From Pseudomonas crudilactis (GTDB lineage: Bacteria; Pseudomonadota; Gammaproteobacteria; Pseudomonadales; Pseudomonadaceae): DNA of 64,000 bases. Positions 17,630 to 26,419 of this stretch are shown here, piece after piece. The first letter of the stretch is position 1; each line of letters begins with the position of its first letter. Position numbers and translations under genes: made by a program. The stretch is from positions 1-64,000 of the forward strand of contig NZ_WXVV01000022.1 of NCBI RefSeq assembly GCF_013433315.1. Reading direction: 5' to 3'. Under the pieces are notes generated by a model. That model was given only the letters and a program-made list of their open reading frames with translations, had not been told where the DNA came from and made no database searches.

Positions 17630-18283
17630 TCATTCGCTCGCTTGCGGTGGATAGGGGTAGGCCATTGCCATGAAGGCTTTGTCGTGTTCACTGAGTTCCA
17701 GATTGGGAAAGATCTGGAAGTCACCTTCAGTCCAGGTCTGCTGGATGACGTAGTGCATGATCGATTTACGGTCATACGTTGAATAAAGACTTTCGCTCGG
17801 ATCGGCACGGTCAAGGTACAAGTGGTTCAGTTTATTGCGTGTAACATCGGCCTGATAGTCATCTTCCTCGGGGTTGTCGGTGATTCCATGACTCGCATAC
17901 AGGGCTGTTCTATTCCAGGGGATGTTGGCTGTCGGGTTGGTTTGTTCGTGTTCTGCGCCGAGCATATGGCCAAACTCATGCATGACGTTCGCTGCGAAAT
18001 AACGGGCATGATTACTTGAGTGTGGCCAGAGCCGCATGGTGGGCTCATCGGTGTCGAGCAATGCATCGGTGCCAGTCTGCGACCAGAACGTGCCATTTTC
18101 GCTGAAGATGCGGATATCACCTTCTACCCCCTCGACGAAGTCGAACTTCAAATTGATGTGCGAGAGCCAGTTACTGGCGGCGGAACGGACGGCTTGCTTG
18201 AATTCAGGCGTGCCATTAAGGAAAGCGATACGCAACGTCTGGCCAGGAGTCCAGAGTTTGGAGGGATTGTTTCGGGCCCACAT
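17630..18283 (-). CDS. Astacin-like (metzincin) metalloprotease
   Basis: A 217-residue zinc endopeptidase. The metzincin signature HEFGHMLGAEHE is at residues 102-113 (zinc ligands His102, His106, His112; catalytic Glu103). The Met-turn SIMHY at 174-178 includes the tyrosine that serves as an extra ligand in astacins, so family M12A fits best. No signal peptide, lipobox, membrane segment or RTX repeat is visible, so the route to any extracellular target is unclear. The ATG overlaps the stop of a 24-codon ORF (TAATG) and is preceded by GCGGAG. Composition is less GC-rich than neighbours, and it sits as an apparent insertion between antiporter and dapC. Confidence 0.82.
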   Translation of the reverse strand: MWARNNPSKLWTPGQTLRIAFLNGTPEFKQAVRSAASNWLSHINLKFDFVEGVEGDIRIFSENGTFWSQTGTDALLDTDEPTMRLWPHSSNHARYFAANVMHEFGHMLGAEHEQTNPTANIPWNRTALYASHGITDNPEEDDYQADVTRNKLNHLYLDRADPSESLYSTYDRKSIMHYVIQQTWTEGDFQIFPNLELSEHDKAFMAMAYPYPPQASE

Positions 18284-18357
18284 TATTGTTGTACTCCGCT
18301 TCCGGTTTGAATGGTTGCGAGCATTATGTTGAAGCCGATATTAGTGGTCGGGTTCAT
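18283..18357 (-). CDS. 24-residue micro-ORF coupled to the metalloprotease
   Basis: An ATG at 18357 follows a well-placed AAGGAAG (7-nt spacing) and opens a 24-codon frame (MNPTTNIGFNIM, then LATIQTGSGVQQ). It ends in TAA overlapping the protease ATG (TAATG). Arrangement and ribosome site suggest it is translated and hands ribosomes to the protease. The function is unknown: a leader, a small partner of the protease, or the detached N-terminus of a once longer protein. Confidence 0.6.
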   Translation of the reverse strand: MNPTTNIGFNIMLATIQTGSGVQQ

Positions 18358-18496
18358 GATTGAACTTCCTTGTTTTGATATTTGATATTAGTTAGCAGTT
18401 AAATCTGCGCAGCGTGATACGCAGCTCAATAGTAAGCTGTTAGATGGACTAAGGCGGGATACAAGTTTATTGAATTGTGTCTTTGCAGGGGGAAGT

Positions 18497-18523
18497 TACC
18501 GTGCCAGTTTTGCTGGCACGGTA
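18497..18523. terminator. Hairpin after dapC
   Basis: A perfect stem taccgtgccag/ctggcacggta with a 5-nt loop begins 8 bp beyond the dapC stop. There is no strong T run on the minus strand, so termination would be weak; it may instead protect the 3' end. Confidence 0.55.
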
Positions 18524-18530
18524 AAGTTGC

Positions 18531-19730
18531 TTAGCGTTGGCGAGTCATGAATGCGCGAATCCGTTCCGCGGCCTCCACGCATTCAGCCAGCGGCGCCACG
18601 AGTGCCATGCGTACACGGCCGGCCCCTGGGTTGACGCCGTCGACATCGCGCGAAAGATAGGATCCCGGCACCACGGTCACGTGCTCTTCGGCGAACAAAT
18701 CACGGCAGAACGCCGCGTCATCGCCGTTCACATTCGGCCACAAATAGAAACTGCCATCCGGACGCTGAACATCCATCACCGGGCTGAGGATCTCCAGCAC
18801 CGCATCGAACTTTTCGCGGTACAGCGCGCGATTGGCGCGCACATGCACTTCGTCATTCCACGCAGCCACGCTCGCCAGTTGCGTTTGCACCGGCATCGCG
18901 CAGCCGTGGTAGGTGCGATACAGCAGGAAACCTTTGAGGATATCGGCGTCACCCGCCACGAAACCGGAGCGCAGGCCAGGCAGATTGGAGCGCTTGGACA
19001 GGCTGTGAAACACCACGCAGCGTTTGAAATCCTTGCGGCCCAGTTCGACGCAGGCAGTGAGCAGGCCTGGCGGTGGCGTCTGTTCGTCGAAGTACAGTTC
19101 GCTATAGCACTCGTCGGCGGCGATCACGAAGTCGTATTCATCGGCCAGGGCGATCAGTTTTTTCAGGGTGTCGACCGGGATCAGCGCGCCCGTCGGGTTG
19201 CCTGGCGAGCACAGGAACAGGATCTGGCAGCGTTTCCAGATGTCCGGCGAAACGTCATCGAAATCCGGGTTGAAGCCGTTTTCGTCAAGGCACGGCAGGT
19301 AATGCGGCTTGGCCCCGGCGAGGAAAGCGGCGCCCTCGTAGATCTGGTAGAACGGGTTCGGGCTGACCACCAACGCGTCGTCGCCACGGTTTACCACGGT
19401 CTGAGTAAACGCGAACAACGCTTCACGGGTGCCATTGACCGGCAACACGTTGCGCGCCGGATCAATCCAGCCGCCTGGCACGCCGAAACGACGCTCGCAC
19501 CAGCCGCCAATGGCTTCACGCAGCGCCGGGATGCCGAGGGTGGTCGGGTACACCGCCATCTGATCCAGACTGTTGGCCAGCGTTTCGGCGACGAAGCTTG
19601 GCGAGCGATGCTTCGGCTCGCCAATCGACAGCGCGATCGGACGTTTATCCGGGTTCGGGGTCACGGTGCCGAGCAGCGCGCGGAGCTTTTCGAACGGGTA
19701 GGGCTGGAGCTGGTTCAGAGCGTTGTTCAT
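18531..19730 (-). CDS. dapC: N-succinyldiaminopimelate aminotransferase
   Basis: PLP aminotransferase making N-succinyl-LL-2,6-diaminopimelate from the keto precursor, between DapD and DapE. The 399-residue class I/II protein has NPFYQIYEG, the cofactor block CSPGNPTGA, AADECYSELYF and the PLP lysine in SLSKRSNLPGLR. The start at 19730 gives the usual N-terminus (MNNALNQLQPYPFEKL). It sits 44 bp downstream of glnD on the same strand, a neighbourhood typical of pseudomonads, which supports DapC over a general aromatic or alanine aminotransferase. Confidence 0.93.
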   Translation of the reverse strand: MNNALNQLQPYPFEKLRALLGTVTPNPDKRPIALSIGEPKHRSPSFVAETLANSLDQMAVYPTTLGIPALREAIGGWCERRFGVPGGWIDPARNVLPVNGTREALFAFTQTVVNRGDDALVVSPNPFYQIYEGAAFLAGAKPHYLPCLDENGFNPDFDDVSPDIWKRCQILFLCSPGNPTGALIPVDTLKKLIALADEYDFVIAADECYSELYFDEQTPPPGLLTACVELGRKDFKRCVVFHSLSKRSNLPGLRSGFVAGDADILKGFLLYRTYHGCAMPVQTQLASVAAWNDEVHVRANRALYREKFDAVLEILSPVMDVQRPDGSFYLWPNVNGDDAAFCRDLFAEEHVTVVPGSYLSRDVDGVNPGAGRVRMALVAPLAECVEAAERIRAFMTRQR

Positions 19731-19774
19731 TGGGGCTGGGTCTCGTGCAAAGCCATTTGAATCCGGGCGCGCGA

Positions 19775-22477
19775 TCAAATACTGATGCGCGACAGTTTGA
19801 TATCGGGTTCCTGATTGACGCTCAGTTGCTCAACGATCGCATCCTGCAAACGGCTGCAAAGCAACGGGTCGGACAACGGTTGATTGTGGGCGTCGGTGAT
19901 GAAGAACACGTCCTCGACCCGTTCGCCCAAGGTCGCAATCTTGGCGTTCTGCAGCGACAGATCGAACTCGAGGAAAATCCCGCCGATCCGCGCCAACAGG
20001 CCCGGGCGATCAGGTGCGGTCAATTCCAGCACCGTTACCGGACGCTGGGCATCGTTGTGAATGGTGACCTGCGGCGCAAAGGCGAAGTGCTTGAGCTGGC
20101 GCGGCACGCGGCGCTGGATGATCGTCGGGTAATCGTCCGGGTTACGTAGTGCTTCGGTCAGACCTTCGCGGATCTGCTTGACCCGTGCCGGGTTGTCGCC
20201 GATCGATTCGCCTTCGTTGTCGAGCACGATGTAGGTGTCGAGGGTGAACTGGCTACTGGACGTGATGACACGGGCGTCGTGAATGTTCAGGTTGAGCTGA
20301 TCCATCGCCGCCACGGTCACGGCGAAGAAGTCGTGCTGATCCGGTGCATAAATGAAAATCTGCGTCCCGCCCTCGAACTCGCGCTGGGTGGTTTCCTTGA
20401 TCAGCACCAGCGGCCCGCCATTGACGGGCTGCTGAAGAATGGCGTCGCTATGCCAGGCCACATCGCCGGCGGTGTGGCGCAGGAAATAGTCATCGCCCAG
20501 TTGCGCCCACAATTGCTCGACATCGTCCGGGTCAGTGCCGCCACGTACCAGAATGTCCAGTGCAGCGCTTTGGGTCTGGCGGATCTGCTCTTCGCGATCC
20601 ACCGGGTTTTCCAGGCCACGGCGCAAGGCGCGTTTGGTCTCGGTGTAGAGCTGGCGCAACAGGCTGGCGCGCCAGGAGTTCCACAACGTCGGGTTGGTCG
20701 CGTTGATGTCGGCCACCGTCAGCACGTACAGGTAGTCGAGGCGGGTTTCATCACCGACGGCTTGCGCGAAATCGTGAATCACCTGCGGGTCGGACAAGTC
20801 CTTGCGCTGCGCGGTGGTCGACATCACCAAGTGGTTTTGCACCAGCCATACAATCAGACGGCTGTCCCACACCGGCAATTGATGGCGCTGGCAGAACGCT
20901 TCGGCGTCGACCGCGCCGATCTCCGAGTGATCGCCATGCCGGCCTTTACCAATGTCGTGATAAAGGCCCGCCATATAGATCAGTTCGGGCTTGGGCAGCT
21001 TTGCCATGAGCTTGGCCGCCAGCGGAAACTTCTCCGAGACCTGGGTGTACTGCAATTTGCGCAGGTGCTTGATCAGGTTCAGCGTGTGCGCATCGACCGT
21101 ATAGATGTGGAACAGGTCGTGCTGCATTTGCCCGACGATAAAACCGAACTCCGGCAAATAACGACCGAGGATGCCGTAGCGGTTCATCCGCCGCAGATTG
21201 CGATGGATGCCGATCTTGCACTTGAACAGTTCGATGAACAGGCTGGTGTTACGGATATCGTTGCGGAAGTTGTCGTCGATCAGGTGACGATTCTCCCGCA
21301 GCAAGCGGATGGTGTCGGCGCGCACGCCTTTGATTTCCGGTTGCTGCGCCATCAGCACGAAAATTTCCAACATGGCGAACGGTGTACGGCGGAACACGTT
21401 GTCGTTACGTGCCTCGATGTAGCCGTCATGCAACTGGAAGCGCGAGTTGATCGGCTGCGGCGGCGCTTCGTCTTCCGGGGCGAGGATGACCTCCTCGAAG
21501 TGCTGGATGATCAGGTCGCTGAGCTGGGCAATGCTCATTACCACGCGGAAATACTGTTGCATGAAGTTTTCGACGGCCTGTTTGGCGTCGTCGCCTTCAA
21601 AACCCAGTAGCCCGGCGATAGTGCGCTGATGATCGAACAGCAGGCGGTCTTCGGAGCGACCAGCGAGCATGTGCAGGGCGTAGCGAACTTTCCAGAGAAA
21701 TTCCTGGGAGGAGGCGAGCAGGGCGTTTTCGCTTTCGACCAAAAAGCCTTCGCCGGCGAGGGCGCGCAGGTTCAGGGTGCCGTACTGACGCCGGGCCACC
21801 CACAGAATCGTCTGAATATCCCGCAGGCCGCCGGGCGAGCCTTTGACGTTGGGTTCCAGGTTGTATTCGGTATCGTTGTACTTGTGGTGACGGGCCTTTT
21901 GCTCGGAGCGTTTGGCGAGGAAAAACTCCTTGGCCGGCCACATGTGTGCGGTGCTGGTGACGTCGAGCATGCGCTGGCGCAGGCGCTCGGGGCCGCAGAT
22001 GGTGCGGCTTTCCATCAGGTTGGTGACGACGGTCAGGTCGGCGCGCGCCTCTTCGGCACATTCATCGACCGAGCGCACGCTCTGACCGACTTCCAGGCCA
22101 ATATCCCACAGCAACGTCAGAAAACGCTCGATGGAATCGCGGAAAACTTCGTGGTCGGCGCTGTCCAGCAGGATCAGCAAGTCGATGTCGGAATAGGGGT
22201 GCAGTTCGCCACGGCCATAGCCGCCGACCGCGACCAGCGCGATATCGGCGTCTTCACTCCAGTTGAACTGCTCCCAGGCCTTTTGCAGGATGTTGTCGAC
22301 AAACCAGGCACGGTCTTCAATCAAGCGGCGGATGTCGCGGCCACTGCGAAAACGCGCATCAAGGACGTCGCGAGCCTGGCGGATCGCCTTCTTGAACGCC
22401 GCGATAGGACTCGCTTTCAGAGCCAGTTCGGCCTGGAACTGACCGCGGTCGAAGAGTTCGGGATCCACCTGCGGCAT
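19775..22477 (-). CDS. glnD: [Protein-PII] uridylyltransferase/uridylyl-removing enzyme
   Basis: Nitrogen sensor that adds UMP to PII proteins when glutamine is low and removes it when high. The 900-residue length is standard. The nucleotidyltransferase motif GGYGRGELHPYSDIDLL spans about 85-101 (Asp97, Asp99). An HD hydrolase domain contains YHDIGKGRHGDHS around residue 505, and two C-terminal ACT domains (about 700-780 and 810-890) bind glutamine. It is divergent from nothing: map lies upstream on the same strand, 41 bp away. Confidence 0.97.
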   Translation of the reverse strand: MPQVDPELFDRGQFQAELALKASPIAAFKKAIRQARDVLDARFRSGRDIRRLIEDRAWFVDNILQKAWEQFNWSEDADIALVAVGGYGRGELHPYSDIDLLILLDSADHEVFRDSIERFLTLLWDIGLEVGQSVRSVDECAEEARADLTVVTNLMESRTICGPERLRQRMLDVTSTAHMWPAKEFFLAKRSEQKARHHKYNDTEYNLEPNVKGSPGGLRDIQTILWVARRQYGTLNLRALAGEGFLVESENALLASSQEFLWKVRYALHMLAGRSEDRLLFDHQRTIAGLLGFEGDDAKQAVENFMQQYFRVVMSIAQLSDLIIQHFEEVILAPEDEAPPQPINSRFQLHDGYIEARNDNVFRRTPFAMLEIFVLMAQQPEIKGVRADTIRLLRENRHLIDDNFRNDIRNTSLFIELFKCKIGIHRNLRRMNRYGILGRYLPEFGFIVGQMQHDLFHIYTVDAHTLNLIKHLRKLQYTQVSEKFPLAAKLMAKLPKPELIYMAGLYHDIGKGRHGDHSEIGAVDAEAFCQRHQLPVWDSRLIVWLVQNHLVMSTTAQRKDLSDPQVIHDFAQAVGDETRLDYLYVLTVADINATNPTLWNSWRASLLRQLYTETKRALRRGLENPVDREEQIRQTQSAALDILVRGGTDPDDVEQLWAQLGDDYFLRHTAGDVAWHSDAILQQPVNGGPLVLIKETTQREFEGGTQIFIYAPDQHDFFAVTVAAMDQLNLNIHDARVITSSSQFTLDTYIVLDNEGESIGDNPARVKQIREGLTEALRNPDDYPTIIQRRVPRQLKHFAFAPQVTIHNDAQRPVTVLELTAPDRPGLLARIGGIFLEFDLSLQNAKIATLGERVEDVFFITDAHNQPLSDPLLCSRLQDAIVEQLSVNQEPDIKLSRISI

Positions 22478-22518
22478 CGATTGGCATTCCTTCTATAAGG
22501 CTGGGAGCGTTGTGTGGA

Positions 22519-23301
22519 TCAGGCCGAGATGCGCGGGATGGTGTCGTCGGCGCGCAGGGTGAAGATCTCGTAGCCAGTGTCGGTCACCAGCAGGGTGTGT
22601 TCCCACTGTGCTGACAGCTTGCGATCCTTGGTGATCGCGGTCCAGCCGTCACCCAATACTTTGGTGTCGGCCTTGCCCTGGTTGATCATCGGCTCGATGG
22701 TGAAGGTCATGCCGGCCTTCAGTTCCATGCCGGTGCCGGCGCGCCCGTAGTGGAGGATCTGCGGCTCTTCGTGGAAGACCTTGCCGATGCCGTGACCGCA
22801 GAACTCGCGAACCACCGAGAAGCCGTTCTTCTCGGCGTGCTTCTGGATCACTTCGCCGATGTCGCCGAGGCGGCAGCCGGGTTTGACGATCTCGATCGCC
22901 TTGTACATGCATTCCTGGGTGATCTGCGACAGGCGTTCGGCCCAGACAGGCACTTCGCCGACATGGAACATGCGGCTGGTGTCGCCGTGGTAACCGTCCT
23001 TGATCACGGTCACGTCAATGTTCAGGGTGTCGCCGTTTTTCAGTGGCTTGTCGTTCGGGATACCGTGGCAGACCACGTGGTTGATCGAGGTGCAGATCGA
23101 CTTCGGGTAGCCCTTGTAATTGAGCGGGGCAGGGATGGCTTGCTGCACATTGACGATGTAATCGTGACAGATCTGGTTAAGCTCATCGGTGGTGACGCCC
23201 GGTTTGACATGTTCGGCAATCATTTCCAGCACATCGGCGGCCAGTTTGCCGGCGACGCGCATGCCAGCGATGTCCTCGGGGGTTTTGAGGTTGACGGTCA
23301 T
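22519..23301 (-). CDS. map: Type I methionine aminopeptidase
   Basis: Removes the initiator methionine from nascent proteins. The 260-residue protein has the pita-bread fold ligands in order: NIDVTVIKDGYHGDTSRMF (two Asp), GHGIG (His), FTIEPM (Glu) and QWEHTLL (Glu). The ATG at 23301 gives the usual length; the open frame runs 93 codons further into the divergent rpsB promoter region and is not coding. Divergent from rpsB, as in most gamma-proteobacteria. Confidence 0.97.
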   Translation of the reverse strand: MTVNLKTPEDIAGMRVAGKLAADVLEMIAEHVKPGVTTDELNQICHDYIVNVQQAIPAPLNYKGYPKSICTSINHVVCHGIPNDKPLKNGDTLNIDVTVIKDGYHGDTSRMFHVGEVPVWAERLSQITQECMYKAIEIVKPGCRLGDIGEVIQKHAEKNGFSVVREFCGHGIGKVFHEEPQILHYGRAGTGMELKAGMTFTIEPMINQGKADTKVLGDGWTAITKDRKLSAQWEHTLLVTDTGYEIFTLRADDTIPRISA

Positions 23302-23525
23302 ACAGGCTCTCTCTGCGCTCGGCGGCGCTTGCTGATACGAATAGGGCGGCAGGTGATCGTTTTGCGACCCTGAAAAACGCGATTCTAACAGACGCACGGC
23401 GCAATTCAGCGCCCGCGTGCATCGCTTCTCTCTATACAATGGTGCGTTCGGGGCCGATTCCAAGGGGGCTGCGCCCATGTCCTTGGTGCGAATACAGATT
23501 CCGGGTTCCGTTTCTGCGCACCCTG

Positions 23526-23534
23526 TGGTATAAA
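23526..23534 (+). promoter_or_regulatory. Extended -10 promoter of rpsB
   Basis: TGG followed by TATAAA (23529-23534) is an extended -10 element; the -35 position (about 23506-23511, ttccgt) is poor. Transcription would start near 23541 and give a leader of about 134 nt before rpsB. The remainder of the map-rpsB gap (23302-23525) shows no other clear signal. Confidence 0.55.
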
Positions 23535-23571
23535 ATGCGCCGCTTTCCGGGGATACCCCGAAAAGCTTAAA

Positions 23572-23674
23572 TCCACACACGTGTCGACACGATGACCTGG
23601 GTGCTTTTGGCTTTATGCCACTGGTTGGTCATTGGGATACGTGGAGGCCAAACCCGACTTATTAAGGAACTATC
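23572..23674 (+). promoter_or_regulatory. Structured rpsB leader, probable S2 autoregulatory (t44-type) RNA
   Basis: The leader directly before rpsB contains the 12-bp palindrome cgtgtcgacacg (23580-23591) and paired blocks gccactggttggt and ccaa. In gamma-proteobacteria this position carries the t44/rpsB leader RNA through which S2 represses rpsB-tsf. The assignment rests on position and visible pairing; I could not score it against a covariance model. Confidence 0.5.
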
Positions 23675-24412
23675 ATGTCCCAAGTCAATATGCGCGATAT
23701 GCTGAAGGCCGGTGTGCACTTCGGTCACCAAACCCGTTACTGGAATCCGAAAATGGGTAAGTACATTTTCGGCGCGCGTAACAAGATTCACATCATCAAC
23801 CTTGAAAAAACCCTGCCAATGTTCAACGAAGCTCTGACTTTCGTAGAGCGTCTGGCCCAGGGCAAAAACAAGATTCTGTTCGTCGGCACCAAGCGTTCCG
23901 CTGGCAAGATCGTTGCTGAAGAAGCAGCACGTTGCGGTTCGCCGTACGTCGATCACCGCTGGTTGGGCGGCATGCTGACCAACTTCAAAACCATTCGTGC
24001 TTCCATCAAGCGTCTGCGTGACCTTGAAGTTCAAGCCGAAGACGGTACTTTCGCCAAGCTGACCAAGAAAGAAGCGCTGATGCGCTCCCGTGATCTTGAG
24101 AAGCTGGATCGTTCGCTGGGCGGCATCAAGGACATGGGCGGTCTGCCAGACGCACTGTTCGTGATCGACGTTGACCACGAGCGCATCGCGATCACCGAAG
24201 CCAACAAGCTGGGCATCCCGGTAATCGGCGTTGTCGACACCAACAGCAGCCCGGAAGGCGTTGACTACATCATCCCAGGCAACGATGACGCAATCCGCGC
24301 TATCCAGCTGTACATGGGTTCGATGGCTGACGCAGTGATCCGTGGTCGCAACAATGTTGCTGGCGGCACTGTAGAATTCGCAGCTGAAGAAACTCAGGCT
24401 GCAGCTGAGTAA
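23675..24412 (+). CDS. rpsB: 30S ribosomal protein S2
   Basis: Component of the 30S subunit needed for binding of S1. The 245 residues match the family, with MRDMLKAGVHFGHQTRYWNPKM at the N-terminus shown here in part (GVHFGHQTRYWNPKM) and PDALFVIDVDHE in the middle. The start follows AAGGAAC. First gene of the rpsB-tsf unit; a strong hairpin follows, so tsf may be expressed partly by read-through. Confidence 0.98.
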   Translation: MSQVNMRDMLKAGVHFGHQTRYWNPKMGKYIFGARNKIHIINLEKTLPMFNEALTFVERLAQGKNKILFVGTKRSAGKIVAEEAARCGSPYVDHRWLGGMLTNFKTIRASIKRLRDLEVQAEDGTFAKLTKKEALMRSRDLEKLDRSLGGIKDMGGLPDALFVIDVDHERIAITEANKLGIPVIGVVDTNSSPEGVDYIIPGNDDAIRAIQLYMGSMADAVIRGRNNVAGGTVEFAAEETQAAAE

Positions 24413-24440
24413 TTGACGCCCTGGCGTTGACTCAGTAAGC

Positions 24441-24465
24441 AAAAAGGGGGCTTGGCCCCCTTTTT
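24441..24465 (+). terminator. Hairpin between rpsB and tsf
   Basis: The stem aaaaaggggg/cccccttttt with loop cttgg ends in a T run, a textbook intrinsic terminator or attenuator 28 bp after the rpsB stop. In E. coli a similar element reduces tsf relative to rpsB. Confidence 0.85.
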
Positions 24466-24602
24466 GCCACCTCGAAAACCATTTGTCGGCGCCCACGGCA
24501 CTGTTTGTAATGTGCGGCAGCTAACAAGGGTGGTTCGGGAAGAATTGAACGCCCGTTCGATCGGGTGGAATGGTTGAAAACCTATCCAAGAGGAATTTGA
24601 AA

Positions 24603-25466
24603 ATGGCAGCAATTACTGCAGCGTTGGTTAAAGAACTGCGCGAGCGTACCGGCGAAGGCATGATGGACTGCAAGAAAGCCCTGGAAAAGGCTGACGGCGA
24701 CATCGAAAAAGCCATTGATGACATGCGTGCTTCGGGCGCGATCAAGGCTGCCAAGAAAGCGGGCAACGTTGCCGCTGAAGGCGCAATCGCCATCAAATCG
24801 AACGACAAGGTAGCCGTGCTGCTGGAAGTCAACTCGCAGACCGACTTCCTGGCCCTGCAAGACGACTTCAAGAACTTCGTTGCTGCCAGCGTAGAAAAAG
24901 CCTTCGACGAGAACCTGACCGACGCAGCTCCGCTGATCGCCGCTCAGGAATCGGCTCGTGAAGCTCTGGTTGCTAAAGTTGGCGAAAACGTCAACATCCG
25001 TCGTCTGGTTCGCGTAGAGGGTGACGTTGTCGGCACCTACCTGCACGGTAACAAGATCGGTGTTGCTGTTGTCCTGAAAGGCGGTGACGTCGAGCTGGCC
25101 AAAGACATCGCGATGCACGTAGCTGCAAGCAACCCTGAGTTCCTGCTGCCTTCGCAAGTTTCGGATGAAGCGATCGAGCGTGAAAAAGCTGTATTCCTGC
25201 AGCTGAACGAAGAGAAGATCAAAGGCAAGCCAGAAAACATTGTTGAGAATATGGTCAAAGGCCGTATCAGCAAGTTCCTGGCAGAAGCAAGCCTGGTTGA
25301 GCAGGCGTTCGTCAAGAACCCTGAAGTCAAGGTTGGCGAGCTGGCCAAGAAAGCCGGCGCAGAAATCGTTTCCTTCACTTACTTCAAAGTAGGCGAAGGC
25401 ATCGAGAAGCCGGTCGACAACTTCGCTGAAGAAGTTGCTGCCCAGCTGGCTGCCGCCAAGCAATAA
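24603..25466 (+). CDS. tsf: Elongation factor Ts
   Basis: Guanine nucleotide exchange factor for EF-Tu. The 287 residues include the N-terminal UBA-like domain (ALVKELRERTGEGMMDCKKAL), the TDFVAR-like QTDFLALQ block of the core (about residue 79) and a C-terminal coiled region. The ATG at 24603 follows AAGAGGAA; an in-frame start 33 bp earlier lacks a site. Highly biased codon use marks it as strongly expressed. Confidence 0.98.
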   Translation: MAAITAALVKELRERTGEGMMDCKKALEKADGDIEKAIDDMRASGAIKAAKKAGNVAAEGAIAIKSNDKVAVLLEVNSQTDFLALQDDFKNFVAASVEKAFDENLTDAAPLIAAQESAREALVAKVGENVNIRRLVRVEGDVVGTYLHGNKIGVAVVLKGGDVELAKDIAMHVAASNPEFLLPSQVSDEAIEREKAVFLQLNEEKIKGKPENIVENMVKGRISKFLAEASLVEQAFVKNPEVKVGELAKKAGAEIVSFTYFKVGEGIEKPVDNFAEEVAAQLAAAKQ

Positions 25467-25489
25467 GACGGTTTTTCAACTGTCGCCCG

Positions 25490-25523
25490 AAAGAGGCTGC
25501 CCGCTAACGCGCGCAGCCTCTTT
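25490..25523 (+). terminator. Intrinsic terminator after tsf
   Basis: Stem aaagaggctgc/gcagcctcttt with a 12-nt loop, ending in ttttc, lies 23 bp past the tsf stop and should end the rpsB-tsf transcript before pyrH. Confidence 0.85.
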
Positions 25524-25675
25524 TCAGATGGGGTTATCAATTTTTAATTGGTTTCCACTTGGAACTGACTTACAAAGCCATGTTCCGATGGCGCTGAAGC
25601 AGCGCCAAGCTAGAGTGAACGCCAGCTGTAAACAGCTCGCAAAGAATTTTAAATACGCCGCAGGAGAGATTCGCA

Positions 25676-26419
25676 ATGGCTCAGCAGGGCAGTGGTTATC
25701 AGGCTCGCTATAAACGCATTCTACTCAAGCTTAGCGGCGAGGCCCTGATGGGCTCGGAAGAGTTCGGGATCGATCCAAAAGTGCTGGATCGGATGGCGCT
25801 GGAAGTCGGCCAACTGGTTGGCATCGGCGTACAGGTCGGTCTGGTGATCGGCGGTGGCAACCTGTTCCGCGGCGAAGCTTTGAGCAAAGCCGGTATGGAT
25901 CGGGTCACGGGCGACCACATGGGCATGCTGGCCACTGTGATGAACGCCTTGGCCATGCGTGATGCGCTGGAACGTGCCAATATCTCGGCCATCGTCATGT
26001 CCGCGATTTCCATGGTTGGCGTGACCGATCACTATGATCGCCGCAAAGCCATGCGTCACCTGAACTCCAAGGACGTGGTGATCTTCGCGGCCGGTACCGG
26101 CAATCCGTTCTTTACCACGGATTCGGCAGCCTGCCTGCGTGCCATCGAAATCGATGCTGATGTCGTGCTCAAGGCGACCAAGGTCGATGGCGTTTACACT
26201 GCAGACCCGTTCAAAGACCCGCATGCCGAGAAGTTCGATCATCTGACTTATGATGAAGTGCTGGATCGCAAGCTGGGTGTAATGGATCTGACAGCTATCT
26301 GCCTGTGCCGCGACCACAAGATGCCGCTGCGCGTATTCAACATGAACAAGCCCGGTGCCCTGCTGAACATCGTCCATGGCGGCGCTGAAGGCACCCTGAT
26401 CGAGGAAGGTCAACAATGA
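25676..26419 (+). CDS. pyrH: Uridylate kinase
   Basis: Phosphorylates UMP to UDP; hexameric amino-acid-kinase-fold enzyme regulated by GTP and UTP. The 247 residues carry LKLSGEALMG near the N-terminus, GGGNLFRG, and AAGTGNPFFTTDSAA in the phosphate-binding region. It starts after CAGGAGAG. Opens the long run of plus-strand envelope and translation genes and overlaps frr by four bases (ATGA). Confidence 0.98.
   Translation: MAQQGSGYQARYKRILLKLSGEALMGSEEFGIDPKVLDRMALEVGQLVGIGVQVGLVIGGGNLFRGEALSKAGMDRVTGDHMGMLATVMNALAMRDALERANISAIVMSAISMVGVTDHYDRRKAMRHLNSKDVVIFAAGTGNPFFTTDSAACLRAIEIDADVVLKATKVDGVYTADPFKDPHAEKFDHLTYDEVLDRKLGVMDLTAICLCRDHKMPLRVFNMNKPGALLNIVHGGAEGTLIEEGQQ

Noticed and set aside
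23567..24496. 309-codon minus-strand frame opposite rpsB
   Set aside because: Antisense shadow of a highly expressed ribosomal gene, no family, crosses the promoter region.
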